Origin: CAXBNB01 sp049115735
GTDB taxonomy: Bacteria > Bacteroidota > Bacteroidia > Cytophagales > Cyclobacteriaceae
Direction of reading: 5' to 3'
Length of the DNA stretch: 64,000 nucleotides
Assembly: GCA_049115735.1 (NCBI GenBank)
Contig: JAGDZP010000004.1
Span: forward strand, 124,001 to 188,000
This document shows positions 7,104 to 15,568 of this stretch, piece after piece. A model generated the notes under the pieces. It had not been told where the DNA came from. It made no database searches and was given only the letters and a program-made list of their open reading frames with translations. The first letter of the stretch is position 1. Every line of letters starts with the position of its first letter. A program made the position numbers and the translations under genes.

Positions 7104-7907
7104 GTGAACATTGAAAGACCTGATAAAACCGAAAAATTGGAGCCCTTGGCTGATAGCTTTTATGATTCCTTCTATAAAAAGACATGGAACGGAGATGAGG
7201 AGCTACTGAGGAGTATCTCCATCGGAGATGCCTATGATGTACAAAATTTGGTAGCAGAGAAAAGAATTAAATCCGGAGAACGTGTAGCAGGATTCAAGGT
7301 AGGATGCACCAGTGAAGCGATTCGGAAGCAGTTTGGCTTGACAGAACCGATTTCGGGGCGGTTGTTTTATCCGCATACAACTGAGAGCCTGAGAAGTATT
7401 AATTGCAGTGATTTCATCAATTGCGCTATTGAACCGGAAATGGTTTTGAAAATGGGCAAAAACCTTGAAGACAAGAACCCATCGGACAAAGAGCTGATCG
7501 ATGCGATAGAGTACGTTAGTCCTGGGATTGAGATTCATGAATTCAATTTTTGGGTTCAGCCACCTACTATCCAGGAATTGATTTGTTCCGGGGGTATACA
7601 TACAGGTCTCGTAATCGGAGAGGAAAAAGTTGCTCCGGAATCTCTAAAATTTAAACACGAGATATTCTCAGTTTACAAAGACAATGCTCTCGTGACTGGT
7701 GCACCGGCATCAGAGATTATGGGCGGGCCTATTCATTCCCTGAGGTGGTTGGTGAATTCTCTTTTAGAGAGGGGTTCCATACTGGAAAAAGGTAGCTTCG
7801 TAATTCCTGGTTCTCCCGTTGAGCTGGTTAGTATTGACAAAGACCTTGAACTGAAAGTAGTGATTGAAGATGTTGGAACAGTAGCCATTAATTTTGGAAG
7901 GAACTAA
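7104..7907 (+). CDS. 2-keto-4-pentenoate hydratase family protein (MhpD/FAH fold)
   Basis: A 267-residue member of the MhpD branch of the fumarylacetoacetate hydrolase superfamily. These enzymes use a divalent metal for hydration of 2-keto-4-enoates or decarboxylation of 4-oxalocrotonate. Features seen: GERVAGFKVGCTS near residues 54-66, the acidic metal-site segments CAIEPEMVL and PGIEIHEF, and a C-terminal GSILEKGSFVIPGSPVEL block. The start is a GTG at 7104, since the nearby ATG at 7087 runs into a stop. No other aromatic meta-cleavage gene is present; it instead opens an acyl carrier protein/ketosynthase operon, so its substrate is likely an unusual keto acid of that pathway. Hydratase versus decarboxylase cannot be decided. 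Confidence 0.8.
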   Translation: MNIERPDKTEKLEPLADSFYDSFYKKTWNGDEELLRSISIGDAYDVQNLVAEKRIKSGERVAGFKVGCTSEAIRKQFGLTEPISGRLFYPHTTESLRSINCSDFINCAIEPEMVLKMGKNLEDKNPSDKELIDAIEYVSPGIEIHEFNFWVQPPTIQELICSGGIHTGLVIGEEKVAPESLKFKHEIFSVYKDNALVTGAPASEIMGGPIHSLRWLVNSLLERGSILEKGSFVIPGSPVELVSIDKDLELKVVIEDVGTVAINFGRN

Positions 7908-7992
7908 ATAGACATCCCTCACAGTTGTTTCTTGAAACTACTGCACAAATCCTCTACATTAGGAGAAATTATAGGTCCAGCTGAAAAAAAGC

Positions 7993-8556
7993 ATGTCAGT
8001 AAATAGTGAAACATTAGTTGGGTTGAAACCCAGCGACGTTCTTCCTCATGGCCCCAGCAAGATTTTGGTCCATGACTTTTTATGGCATTCACCAAATTTG
8101 GGAATAATCTCAAGCTATACACCCTCTAAAGATGATGTCCGTGATCATTTTGGTGTCTTCAGAGGAGTGGATCAAATCGAATCATTTGGCCAAAGTTCTA
8201 TCATTGCTTGCAGTGCCTTTCTGGAAGCTCAAAAAAAACAAATCAACTATACTGAGTTATATAAAAAATATCAATTTGTCTTTTTATCTTCACAACAAGT
8301 GAATTGTCATAGTTTTTTAAAAGAAGGGGAAACCTTTATTAACTATGCATTCATAAATTATTACAAATTCCGACAGATGTCTTGTTCCGGAAAAATATTA
8401 TCCGTTCCGGAACATATAGACATTCACAACTATATGAAGACGTTAACTGAAGAGGATTTCTCAGCTAAAACCCTTGAGAAAGAATGTAAAGTAGTTGCTG
8501 AATTTCATGAGATCATCGGAAAAGGTATATTAGAACAACGATTACAAGAGAAATAA
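7993..8556 (+). CDS. FabZ-like 3-hydroxyacyl-ACP dehydratase, divergent
   Basis: The 187 residues follow the FabZ hot-dog order: VLPHGPSKILVHDF matches the FabZ LPHRxPFLLVD block, and DHFGVFRGVDQIES matches the catalytic helix region. The catalytic pair appears conserved as H52 and E63, but the loop between them is about three residues shorter than in FabZ, losing the PGxPxxPG turn. The usual reaction is dehydration of 3-hydroxyacyl-ACP to the 2-enoyl form. It sits 6 bases before the carrier protein gene. The altered loop, which lines the acyl tunnel, suggests a non-standard substrate; a thioesterase or cyclase role is possible. Confidence 0.7.
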   Translation: MSVNSETLVGLKPSDVLPHGPSKILVHDFLWHSPNLGIISSYTPSKDDVRDHFGVFRGVDQIESFGQSSIIACSAFLEAQKKQINYTELYKKYQFVFLSSQQVNCHSFLKEGETFINYAFINYYKFRQMSCSGKILSVPEHIDIHNYMKTLTEEDFSAKTLEKECKVVAEFHEIIGKGILEQRLQEK

Positions 8557-8562
8557 GAGCGC

Positions 8563-8820
8563 ATGACAAGAGAAGAAATTTTAGAAGGGATTGTAGAAAT
8601 ATTAAAGTCAGTAAACACAGTCGATCAGGCATTGTTGTCTGATGTTAATGAGAATACCGACTATATAAATGATTTGGGCGTGCCTTCGGCCGAATTAGTC
8701 AATATCATAGCAAAAGCAGAAGATAAATTTGATATTGAATTTGAGGATGACGATGTTGATTTACTTGGTTCCAGGGTTAAAGACATCATCGACCTAATAA
8801 TTGAAGCTAAAGAAAAGTAG
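8563..8820 (+). CDS. acyl carrier protein
   Basis: An 85-residue acidic four-helix carrier. The phosphopantetheine attachment serine is S42 in NDLGVPSAELV; the usual DSL is replaced by PSA, so this is not the housekeeping AcpP. It carries the growing acyl chain for the neighbouring ketosynthase and reductase. The ribosome start lies 6 bases after the dehydratase stop, and the end overlaps the ketosynthase frame, which points to tight co-translation. The phosphopantetheinyl transferase three genes downstream is the likely activator. Confidence 0.92.
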   Translation: MTREEILEGIVEILKSVNTVDQALLSDVNENTDYINDLGVPSAELVNIIAKAEDKFDIEFEDDDVDLLGSRVKDIIDLIIEAKEK

Positions 8821-10183
8821 GATTGGCGTGAATGGACACCATAAGGTAGCGGTAGTTGGTATGGGAGGGGTTTTCCCAACTTGTAAGAATCTTACAGAAT
8901 TTGCGGATAAACTCTTTTCTAACCAAAGTCTGGTGCGCAATTGGTCTTTGGCAGAATCTTATGGCAAAAAAATCCGATCAACTGTTTCGGGTTTTATTAC
9001 CCCTGAAGAAAGTGGATTAAAGGCATCTCCTTCCACAATACTTGATCGCTATCCTGAATTCTATACCGATACGCTTCAAAGGATTCCCAATATCAATCTA
9101 TCAACAGCTGATCTAGGAAGTGTTTGGGGAATGCTGGGTACTCAGGATGCTATCAAAATGAGCGGCTGGACTGTAGCAGAAATTGAATCTGAAAAGACTG
9201 GCGTTATAGTCGGTTCCGGTGGTGCGGGCAATGAAGTATTAAGACCAGCATGGCATAACTTTTTCGAATTAGGTAAAAAAACACGCTTTGTGGGATCTCA
9301 TAATGTAGACCGAACCATGGTCTATAAGGATGCGGCCAACATTTCCTGCCTGATAAAAAATAAAGGAGTAACAGAGTCCATAGGTTCGGCATGTGCCACG
9401 GGCCTTGGCAACATTGGTCACGCCTATCGCCTGATAAGTTTTGGTATCCAGGATCGTGCAATTGCTGGTGGAATAGAGGGTACGTCGATTGAAACTTTCG
9501 TTGGTTTTGATGCTATGCGCGTATTGACCAGTGGCTTTGAGCCGGAACTTAGCTCTCGACCATTTGATAAGAATAGAAATGGTTTTGTTTGTTCTTTTGG
9601 AGCAGGAATCGTGGCACTGGAGAATTATGATATGGCTAGGGCGAGAGGGGCCAATATCCTGGGAGTAATAGATACTTATTTCAATAATTCTGATGGAGAG
9701 GGGGATATGTTTACTCCATCCTTTGATGGGCAAAAGCGACTTTGGAAAGGCTTGTTGGGTGATGACGTACAACGAAATTTTCCGGATGTGGTAAAAGCAC
9801 ACGGTACTTCTACTCCAAAAGGAGACCCAATCGAACTACACAGTACGGTAAGTGTTTTGGGTGACAAGAATTACCATATTTCGGCTCCAAAATCACAATT
9901 TGGACACATGCTTGGAGCTGCAGGCGCTGTTGAATTCATTACATCAATTTTGATGTTGCAAGAACAAAAAGTCTTGCCGTGTCTGAATGCTTTTGAACTA
10001 AATGACCAACCTGAGGCTTTTCAACAAACAGAAGAGTGGGAAGGTGGTAAAGCCCCTATGAACGAATTTCGTCACCTGCTACCTAGAACAAGTATTGAAA
10101 AAGAAATTAACAAAATAGTTTGCCTCAATTACGGTTTTGGGGGAACGAACAGTTCTATATTATTGTCTCGGGATCATGATTAA
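8801..10183 (+). CDS. beta-ketoacyl-ACP synthase (FabB/FabF type)
   Basis: Condenses an acyl thioester with malonyl-ACP, with loss of CO2. The thiolase-fold triad is complete: C198 in GSACATG, H334 in KAHGTSTPKGD and H369 in KSQFGHMLGAAG. A FabB-like FDAMRVLT block is also present. It is an initiating or elongating enzyme with an active cysteine, not a chain-length factor. Two starts compete: the ATG at 8801, overlapping the carrier gene by 20 bases, and a GTG at 8828 with AGGA 5 bases before it, which would begin close to the conserved KVAVVGMGG strand; the GTG looks better by translation signals. The gene ends by overlapping the next one by 8 bases. Confidence 0.93.
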   Translation: MKLKKSRIGVNGHHKVAVVGMGGVFPTCKNLTEFADKLFSNQSLVRNWSLAESYGKKIRSTVSGFITPEESGLKASPSTILDRYPEFYTDTLQRIPNINLSTADLGSVWGMLGTQDAIKMSGWTVAEIESEKTGVIVGSGGAGNEVLRPAWHNFFELGKKTRFVGSHNVDRTMVYKDAANISCLIKNKGVTESIGSACATGLGNIGHAYRLISFGIQDRAIAGGIEGTSIETFVGFDAMRVLTSGFEPELSSRPFDKNRNGFVCSFGAGIVALENYDMARARGANILGVIDTYFNNSDGEGDMFTPSFDGQKRLWKGLLGDDVQRNFPDVVKAHGTSTPKGDPIELHSTVSVLGDKNYHISAPKSQFGHMLGAAGAVEFITSILMLQEQKVLPCLNAFELNDQPEAFQQTEEWEGGKAPMNEFRHLLPRTSIEKEINKIVCLNYGFGGTNSSILLSRDHD

Positions 10184-10985
10184 TAATGAAGGCAAAACGG
10201 CATTGGTGTTTGGTGTCAGGAATGACGCTTCCTTATCTTTTTTGGTAGCCAAAAAACTTCACGCATCCGGGTGTAAGGTAGGTGTCAGTTACATAAAAGA
10301 ATCCGAAAATGAAGTGCTTCCTCTTCTTGAGAAAAGTGGTTTGGACACTTCAATGGCCTATCCTGTTGATATTCGAAATGAGGACGAGATAGAAAGCTTT
10401 GTCAAGAGTGTTTATGAACAGACGGGCGCTATCAATTATATTTTACATGGTATTGCTCACGGTGACCACCAAGTCATGTGTTCAAAGAAATTAGGAGAAA
10501 ATGATAATGAGAGTAGCTACCTGGATATCCCCTTCGATTCAATGATGGATTCATTTAATATCAGTGCCTATTCGTTACTAAGAATTTGTAGAGTAGCAGC
10601 ACCCTACTTGAAAGTTGGAGATGCTTCAATTTTGACTTTAACATACAACGCATCTCAGCGGGTGTTCAAAGGGTATGCAGGAATGGGCATTAATAAAGCT
10701 GCGTTGGAAAATATCATGCTGTACCTGGCTGACCACTTTGGAGAAAAGTCAATCCGGGTAAATGCGATTTCCGCTGGATTGGTTATGACCACTTCATCAG
10801 GTGGAATAAAAGGGGTAAGAACCTTACGGAAAATAGGAAAGACCACTGCCCCACTGGGAAATATCACTTCGGAAGATGTAGGGAATGCGGCTATGTACTA
10901 CTTCTCAGATTTATCAAAAAAGACTACCGGCAATATTCACTATGTGGATGGCGGTTTTAATATCATGGGGGTTAACGAGATCTAA
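10176..10985 (+). CDS. FabI-like enoyl-ACP reductase (SDR family)
   Basis: A 269-residue short-chain dehydrogenase with FabI features: the cofactor strand TALVFGVRNDAS, the catalytic Y157 (TLTYNASQ), Y167 and K174 separated by six residues as in enoyl reductases (ketoreductases have YX3K), and the substrate-loop block VRVNAISAG-like IRVNAISAGLVMT. The expected reaction is NAD(P)H reduction of 2-enoyl-ACP. The ATG at 10176 overlaps the ketosynthase stop (ATGATTAA); an upstream in-frame ATG at 10137 would add 13 unrelated residues. As no ketoreductase is encoded nearby, this enzyme might have another substrate, or the pathway may borrow FabG. Confidence 0.88.
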   Translation: MINNEGKTALVFGVRNDASLSFLVAKKLHASGCKVGVSYIKESENEVLPLLEKSGLDTSMAYPVDIRNEDEIESFVKSVYEQTGAINYILHGIAHGDHQVMCSKKLGENDNESSYLDIPFDSMMDSFNISAYSLLRICRVAAPYLKVGDASILTLTYNASQRVFKGYAGMGINKAALENIMLYLADHFGEKSIRVNAISAGLVMTTSSGGIKGVRTLRKIGKTTAPLGNITSEDVGNAAMYYFSDLSKKTTGNIHYVDGGFNIMGVNEI

Positions 10986-11404
10986 TGCAAGACGAGGCAC
11001 TGCTAAATTCTTTGTTGGAACATGAAGTAGAGACAGACTTTGCCGTCGGCAATGACCTGGTGCATATCCAAACCTTCTTAAATTCCCTCACTCCTCCATT
11101 TATTCGAAAGGTTTACACAGAGCAAGAAGTGGCTTATTGCGAGGCATTCAATGATCCAACATTGAGGTATGCCTCCACATGGTCGGCCAAGGAAGCCGTA
11201 TATAAAGCCATCAAGCAACTGTACCCTGACGAGCTTCTAGCTTGGAAAAAAATAGAAATCATCCGGAAAAAACCATCTGGAAAACCACATGTGTTCCTTC
11301 ACGAGTCCAATGTGAATCAAAATCTGAGCTTGTCAATTTCTCATGATGGTAGCTATGTTTGGGCGATCGCACTGCTGAGGATGAACCAACCGCCTGAGGT
11401 GTAA
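10985..11404 (+). CDS. AcpS-type 4'-phosphopantetheinyl transferase
   Basis: Transfers phosphopantetheine from coenzyme A to a carrier protein serine. The 139 residues show the family signatures VGNDLVHI (metal-binding aspartate), WSAKEAVYKA (glutamate and lysine) and a terminal LSISHDG. The ATG shares one base with the stop of the reductase gene (TAATG), so it is the last tightly coupled gene of the acyl operon. Its place in the operon suggests that it activates the non-standard carrier protein at 8563-8820, although AcpS enzymes are often promiscuous and this may also serve the whole cell. Confidence 0.9.
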   Translation: MQDEALLNSLLEHEVETDFAVGNDLVHIQTFLNSLTPPFIRKVYTEQEVAYCEAFNDPTLRYASTWSAKEAVYKAIKQLYPDELLAWKKIEIIRKKPSGKPHVFLHESNVNQNLSLSISHDGSYVWAIALLRMNQPPEV

Positions 11405-11416
11405 AAAATTGTCACT

Positions 11417-12080
11417 ATGAAAAAAGTATTAATTACGGGCGACAGGCATGGTGGGAAACGAGGTATTGAACGAATGCCTGGCTTCCGAGGAAATTGATAA
11501 GGTTACTATCCTTACGCGGAAAGAAGCCAAGGTAACACATGCCAAACTTCAAGAGGTACTTATCAAGGACTTTCTAGACTTGTCTTCTTATCAGGTGCAT
11601 TTTGAAAACATTGATATCGCATTTTTCTGTATTGGCGTGTATACCGGACAAGTTCCCGACGACTTGTTTAGGTCAATCACGATTGACTATCCTGTAGCTT
11701 TTGCAAATGCATTGAAACAGCATAGTCCACAGGCAAGCTTGTGCTTCCTGAGTGGTGCGGGAGCTGACAGAACGGAAAAGAGTAACATGGCTTTCGCCAA
11801 ATACAAAGGCATAGCTGAAAATAAACTCTCGGAAATAGGCTTAGGTTCGTTTCACAGCTTTCGGCCAGGCTATATCTTTCCAGTGGAAAAAAGAAAGGAA
11901 CCTAATCTCTTTTATGCCGCCGCAAGATTCATGTATCCAATCATCAGTCTTTTTGGCTCCAACTCTAGCATCAAGTCAAGCACACTGGCACAAGCCATGG
12001 TCAAAGTTGGTTTGACGGGTCAAGGTCCTGAGGCGCTTGAGAATAAGGATATTGTTGCTGTAGTCGAGACTGGCACCTAA
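11417..12080 (+). CDS. NAD(P)-binding oxidoreductase with an apparent 2-base frameshift
   Basis: The frame from ATG 11448 gives an atypical SDR/NmrA-like protein (FFCIGVYTGQVPDD, LCFLSGAGADR, SFRPGYIFP) but lacks the first strand and the GxxGxxG loop. These are present upstream in another frame: ATG 11417 reads MKKVLITG and then shifts. Restoring two bases (GC) near 11440 gives MKKVLITGATGMVGNEV, a normal Rossmann start. So either the gene has lost 2 bases and is dead, or the sequence has an error, or a shortened protein is made from 11448. It follows the transferase gene by 12 bases and may belong to the same operon. Confidence 0.75.
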
Positions 12081-12138
12081 AGCCATTTGCAAAGGGACTT
12101 TGAAACCGGTATTTTTATAGAAACTAAACCTAATCACA

Positions 12139-12576
12139 ATGGCAAATGAGAACATAAAAGTACCCATATGGTTTTGGATATTGGCCGTATTCTTTCTGCT
12201 ATGGAACATCATGGGCGTACTTTCTTTTGTAGGTCATACTTTCATTACAGAAGAAGCTTTGGCAGCATTACCGGAAAATGAGCGGGCACTTTATGGCGAA
12301 TATCCAATGTGGACAACCATCGTTTTTGCGATCGCTGTATTGTCTGGCTTTCTGGGTTCATTGGGGCTTCTATTAAGGAAGACCTGGTGTAAACTAGCTT
12401 TTATCATATCATTGTGTGCAATCATTCCTCAAATGATTCATAATGTATTTTTTACCAAATCCATAGAAGTTTATGGTGTTGTACAGGCATCCGTAATGCC
12501 AATATTAGTGGTGGTTTTTGGTATATTCCTGCTGTGGTTTTCAACTTTTGTACAACAAAAGGGTTGGTTGAAATGA
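12139..12576 (+). CDS. four-helix membrane protein of unknown function
   Basis: 145 residues with four predicted transmembrane helices (about residues 8-32, 57-79, 85-107 and 117-138) separated by short loops. The first loop holds ALAALPENERALYGEYPMW, a conserved-looking segment in small Bacteroidota membrane proteins that databases sometimes label sugar transporter without evidence. No catalytic motif is visible. It is separated by 58 bases from the frameshifted oxidoreductase and may be co-transcribed with it. Confidence 0.75.
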   Translation: MANENIKVPIWFWILAVFFLLWNIMGVLSFVGHTFITEEALAALPENERALYGEYPMWTTIVFAIAVLSGFLGSLGLLLRKTWCKLAFIISLCAIIPQMIHNVFFTKSIEVYGVVQASVMPILVVVFGIFLLWFSTFVQQKGWLK

Positions 12577-12675
12577 ACATGCACTTATTGAATGTTCCTC
12601 AGTGGTTGTCCTCAATATATCCTAATCCACAATAAAATCATTTGAATACACCTTTTTGATTGTTTATATTTATTT

Positions 12676-14352
12676 GTGCAAAATAAAAAACTTCAACGCC
12701 TCAATGGAAACTGTGGTTTTCTTTTATTGATTTTTATTTCGTTCTCAGCGTATAGCCAAAAAATTATTTCTGTCCCCCCCAACACCAAAAATTTTTCAGT
12801 GGACTCAAAAGGTGAAAGGATTGTCTTCAGAACCATGGCGAAATCATCTAAAGGAAGTAACAACCTAATTCTTTTCGATTTAGCCAAAAACCAATTGGAC
12901 ACGATTGTAACAACAAAAAAATACATTTCCGATTACATACTATATGATAATGTTTCTTACAACATGGCCTTCGATCTTGATGACTCGAAATTTTATTACG
13001 CGATAGGAAGAGGAATTAAGCCCAAAAACTATTACTATGATTTTGAATCACACGAATCGAAAGAGGTGATTGTCAATCCAATTCTTAATGTAATATTCGA
13101 ACATGAAGATGGATTCGGATTTTTAGAAGCGGATAGTGAAAAAGATAAAATCTATAAATATGCAGCCCCTCCCAGGAAAAAAAAGTTCGAATTACTAAAA
13201 TCTCAAGGTTTCGTCTACGAGCTTGAGAAATTCACACCACTCCCAATATCTGGTAGATTTGAATGTTGGGTAGTTCCAGCCTCACTAATGTACATTGATG
13301 ATAGAACTTTACGAAGAAAGATTTATAATTTGAATACTGGGCAGATTTACATTCCGAAATTAATTCCACAGGAATACAATTTCAGTAATGAACCTACCAT
13401 TAGCAGATACAACAAGCTGTTCTTCCTAAAGAAAAACGAACTTTTGTATTATGATGACTTTTCTTTATTAAATGAAAAGTATTTTGACTTGAATGAGAAA
13501 CCAAAATTGATAGAAATTTCATTGAATGACGGAGGTAAATTAACAGGGGAACTGCTGGAAGAATTACCAGATGTATTAAGAGTTAAAACCAATATGGGAG
13601 AGTTAGAAATTGATAAATCTCTTATCCTAAAGAAAAATTTATTTGGAAAAAGTAAAGGCCAAGTTTTCTTAAAAGATGGGAGTGTTCTTTTCGGCACAAT
13701 TGAAGAAAAATCCTTTAAAGAAATTCGTTTGTTGGGAGATCTAGGAGCATTAACAATTAGCCGAGAACAAGTTGAAAAAATTCAGGAATCAGCATCATCT
13801 GCAGCTACGTTTCAACCCAGTTATCAAATTCTATCCACAAAGGAATCGTACAATCAGCCTAAGAAAATGTTTAGCAACGTCGAAGGTTTTAGAAAAAGCG
13901 AATCTCAAAAAAGTAGGATAACTTTTACAAACAGTGATATTGCTGATCAATTGTTTTCAGAAACCACTATTGACTATACATTTGCTCATAGCGTTGATAA
14001 CCTTCTGTCCAATACAGAAAAAATTATTATCTCAGGGATCCAAATAAAAATCAGACTTACTCACGATTATTATCTCCTAGAAGAGCGTTACTATTCATTA
14101 AATAGAAATATTGAGTTGATTTTCGAGAGGGGTACTTCTATTCGAGATAAGAAAATTGATTCGCTTCCAAATTCAATTAAACTAGCTCATGAAATTGAAC
14201 TCGACCCCATTTGTCAATTTGCGGGATTTAATGTGATTCCAGTTCTGGGAGTCTCAGATTTTATCAAGAGCATAGACAGCAGAAAGGTCTATGATCATTA
14301 TGACTTTTTCGTTGCTAAAGTTTTTCTAAATTTTGTGAAAATTGATGATTAA
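12676..14352 (+). CDS. secreted protein of unknown function
   Basis: A 558-residue protein starting at a GTG (12676), with a hydrophobic signal (FLLLIFISFSAYSQ) inside the first 30 residues. The first third has short beta-strand-like repeats (FDLDDSKFYYAIGRG, EHEDGFGFLEADSEKDK), which may form a propeller. Residues around 275-370 hold two similar units, each with a DGG/DGS-G turn (SLNDGGKLTGELLEE, FLKDGSVLFGTIEEK) followed by an I-x-V/L strand, like small SH3-type barrels. I do not recognise a family. The gene is more AT-rich than its neighbours and is rich in Lys, Asn and Ile codons. It is flanked by gaps of about 100 and 165 bases, so it is probably transcribed alone. Confidence 0.65.
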   Translation: MQNKKLQRLNGNCGFLLLIFISFSAYSQKIISVPPNTKNFSVDSKGERIVFRTMAKSSKGSNNLILFDLAKNQLDTIVTTKKYISDYILYDNVSYNMAFDLDDSKFYYAIGRGIKPKNYYYDFESHESKEVIVNPILNVIFEHEDGFGFLEADSEKDKIYKYAAPPRKKKFELLKSQGFVYELEKFTPLPISGRFECWVVPASLMYIDDRTLRRKIYNLNTGQIYIPKLIPQEYNFSNEPTISRYNKLFFLKKNELLYYDDFSLLNEKYFDLNEKPKLIEISLNDGGKLTGELLEELPDVLRVKTNMGELEIDKSLILKKNLFGKSKGQVFLKDGSVLFGTIEEKSFKEIRLLGDLGALTISREQVEKIQESASSAATFQPSYQILSTKESYNQPKKMFSNVEGFRKSESQKSRITFTNSDIADQLFSETTIDYTFAHSVDNLLSNTEKIIISGIQIKIRLTHDYYLLEERYYSLNRNIELIFERGTSIRDKKIDSLPNSIKLAHEIELDPICQFAGFNVIPVLGVSDFIKSIDSRKVYDHYDFFVAKVFLNFVKIDD

Positions 14353-14517
14353 CCAGAACTCGGCAAACGATGTGACCATATGCCTCAAACTACCAGCTTG
14401 AAACTTATCATCGAATATTCTATTTGAAGAAGTTATTAAAGCCCAGAACCACAGTGTCATATCTTAACTACATCCATCGCAAAAAAGAATTCAAATCATT
14501 TTTGGCTTAGGATTGCA

Positions 14518-15549
14518 ATGAAAACAAAAAGTACATATTCACTAGTGGGTGCTCTGGCAGGGATCATTTTTGCTTGCATAGAATATTTCGTTACCTCTGG
14601 CGAAGGTGAACCGCAGGAATTCGTACCACTAGTGCTGAGGGCTGTATTGGCAAGTCAGCTGATCATTGCGTCCATTTTTCTTTTTGACTCCTACGAAAAG
14701 CGCATGAGTCAAAAGACCTTTCTCTTCCTGGTCTTCCTGAAAACAATATTCTATACCCTAAGTGCCACTTTTAGCCTCTTGGTAGTCAATGGACTATGGT
14801 TCGTCATCAATGGCGACATTCCCATTGCAGAGGAAATATCCCTGTATATCAATGATGAAATTTTCCTTATAAACCTCCTATACATTTTTATGGTAGTGAC
14901 TGCTGTTGTAGTTGCCAGTCAAGTAAATAGCCTCCACCGCCGAGGGGAATTATGGAGTTTTATTTTAGGCCGTTATCATCAGCCCCGGGAAGTGGATCGC
15001 ATATTTTGTTTTGTGGATCTGAAAGCCTCTACGACCATTGCAGAAAAGTTGGGGCATTATGATTTTGCCCGCTTCCTGAAAGACTATTATTCTGACATCA
15101 CAAAAGCATTGCGTAAAACTGATGCGCAGATATATCAGTATGTAGGTGATGAAGTAGTCTTGAGCTGGACATTCAAAAGAGGGTTGAAAAACAACAATGC
15201 GGTGAGCTGCTATTTTGAAATGAAGCAAGCCATCAATGAGCAAAAGCAGAAATATCTTAACAAATATGGCGTCTGTCCGGAATTTAAAGCGGGCATGCAC
15301 GGCGGATCTGTGATAGTCACTTGGGTTGGAGAATTGAAGAAGGAAATTGTGTATATCGGAGATGTGCTCAATACAACTGCGCGCATCCAGGAAGACTGCA
15401 AACGCCTGGGTAAGGATTTCTTAATTTCAGGAGAATTGTTGGATCAATTTTCGAATCTAGAGGACGTTTATGCTTCATTTATAGAAGAAACTATTCCCCG
15501 CGGCAAAGAAAAAAGCATCAAATTGTACAGCCTGGAGAAAAAGGAATAA
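14518..15549 (+). CDS. membrane-anchored class III adenylate/guanylate cyclase
   Basis: Likely makes cAMP or cGMP from the nucleoside triphosphate at the inner face of the membrane. The N-terminal 145 residues hold four transmembrane helices; the catalytic domain follows. Metal-binding aspartates are seen in FVDLKAST and YVGDEVVLSW, and the dimer-site block is YIGDVLNTTARIQ with the conserved Asn and Arg. No separate sensor domain is present, so the membrane part may do the sensing. It converges on a thioesterase gene with a repeat element between them. Which nucleotide it uses cannot be decided from sequence. Confidence 0.88.
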   Translation: MKTKSTYSLVGALAGIIFACIEYFVTSGEGEPQEFVPLVLRAVLASQLIIASIFLFDSYEKRMSQKTFLFLVFLKTIFYTLSATFSLLVVNGLWFVINGDIPIAEEISLYINDEIFLINLLYIFMVVTAVVVASQVNSLHRRGELWSFILGRYHQPREVDRIFCFVDLKASTTIAEKLGHYDFARFLKDYYSDITKALRKTDAQIYQYVGDEVVLSWTFKRGLKNNNAVSCYFEMKQAINEQKQKYLNKYGVCPEFKAGMHGGSVIVTWVGELKKEIVYIGDVLNTTARIQEDCKRLGKDFLISGELLDQFSNLEDVYASFIEETIPRGKEKSIKLYSLEKKE

Positions 15550-15568
15550 ACGTTTTCTGGTAGTATCT

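Noticed and set aside
9204..9802. Minus-strand frames of 85 and 177 codons opposite the ketosynthase gene
   Set aside because: Antisense shadows of a strongly conserved coding sequence, with no motif of their own.
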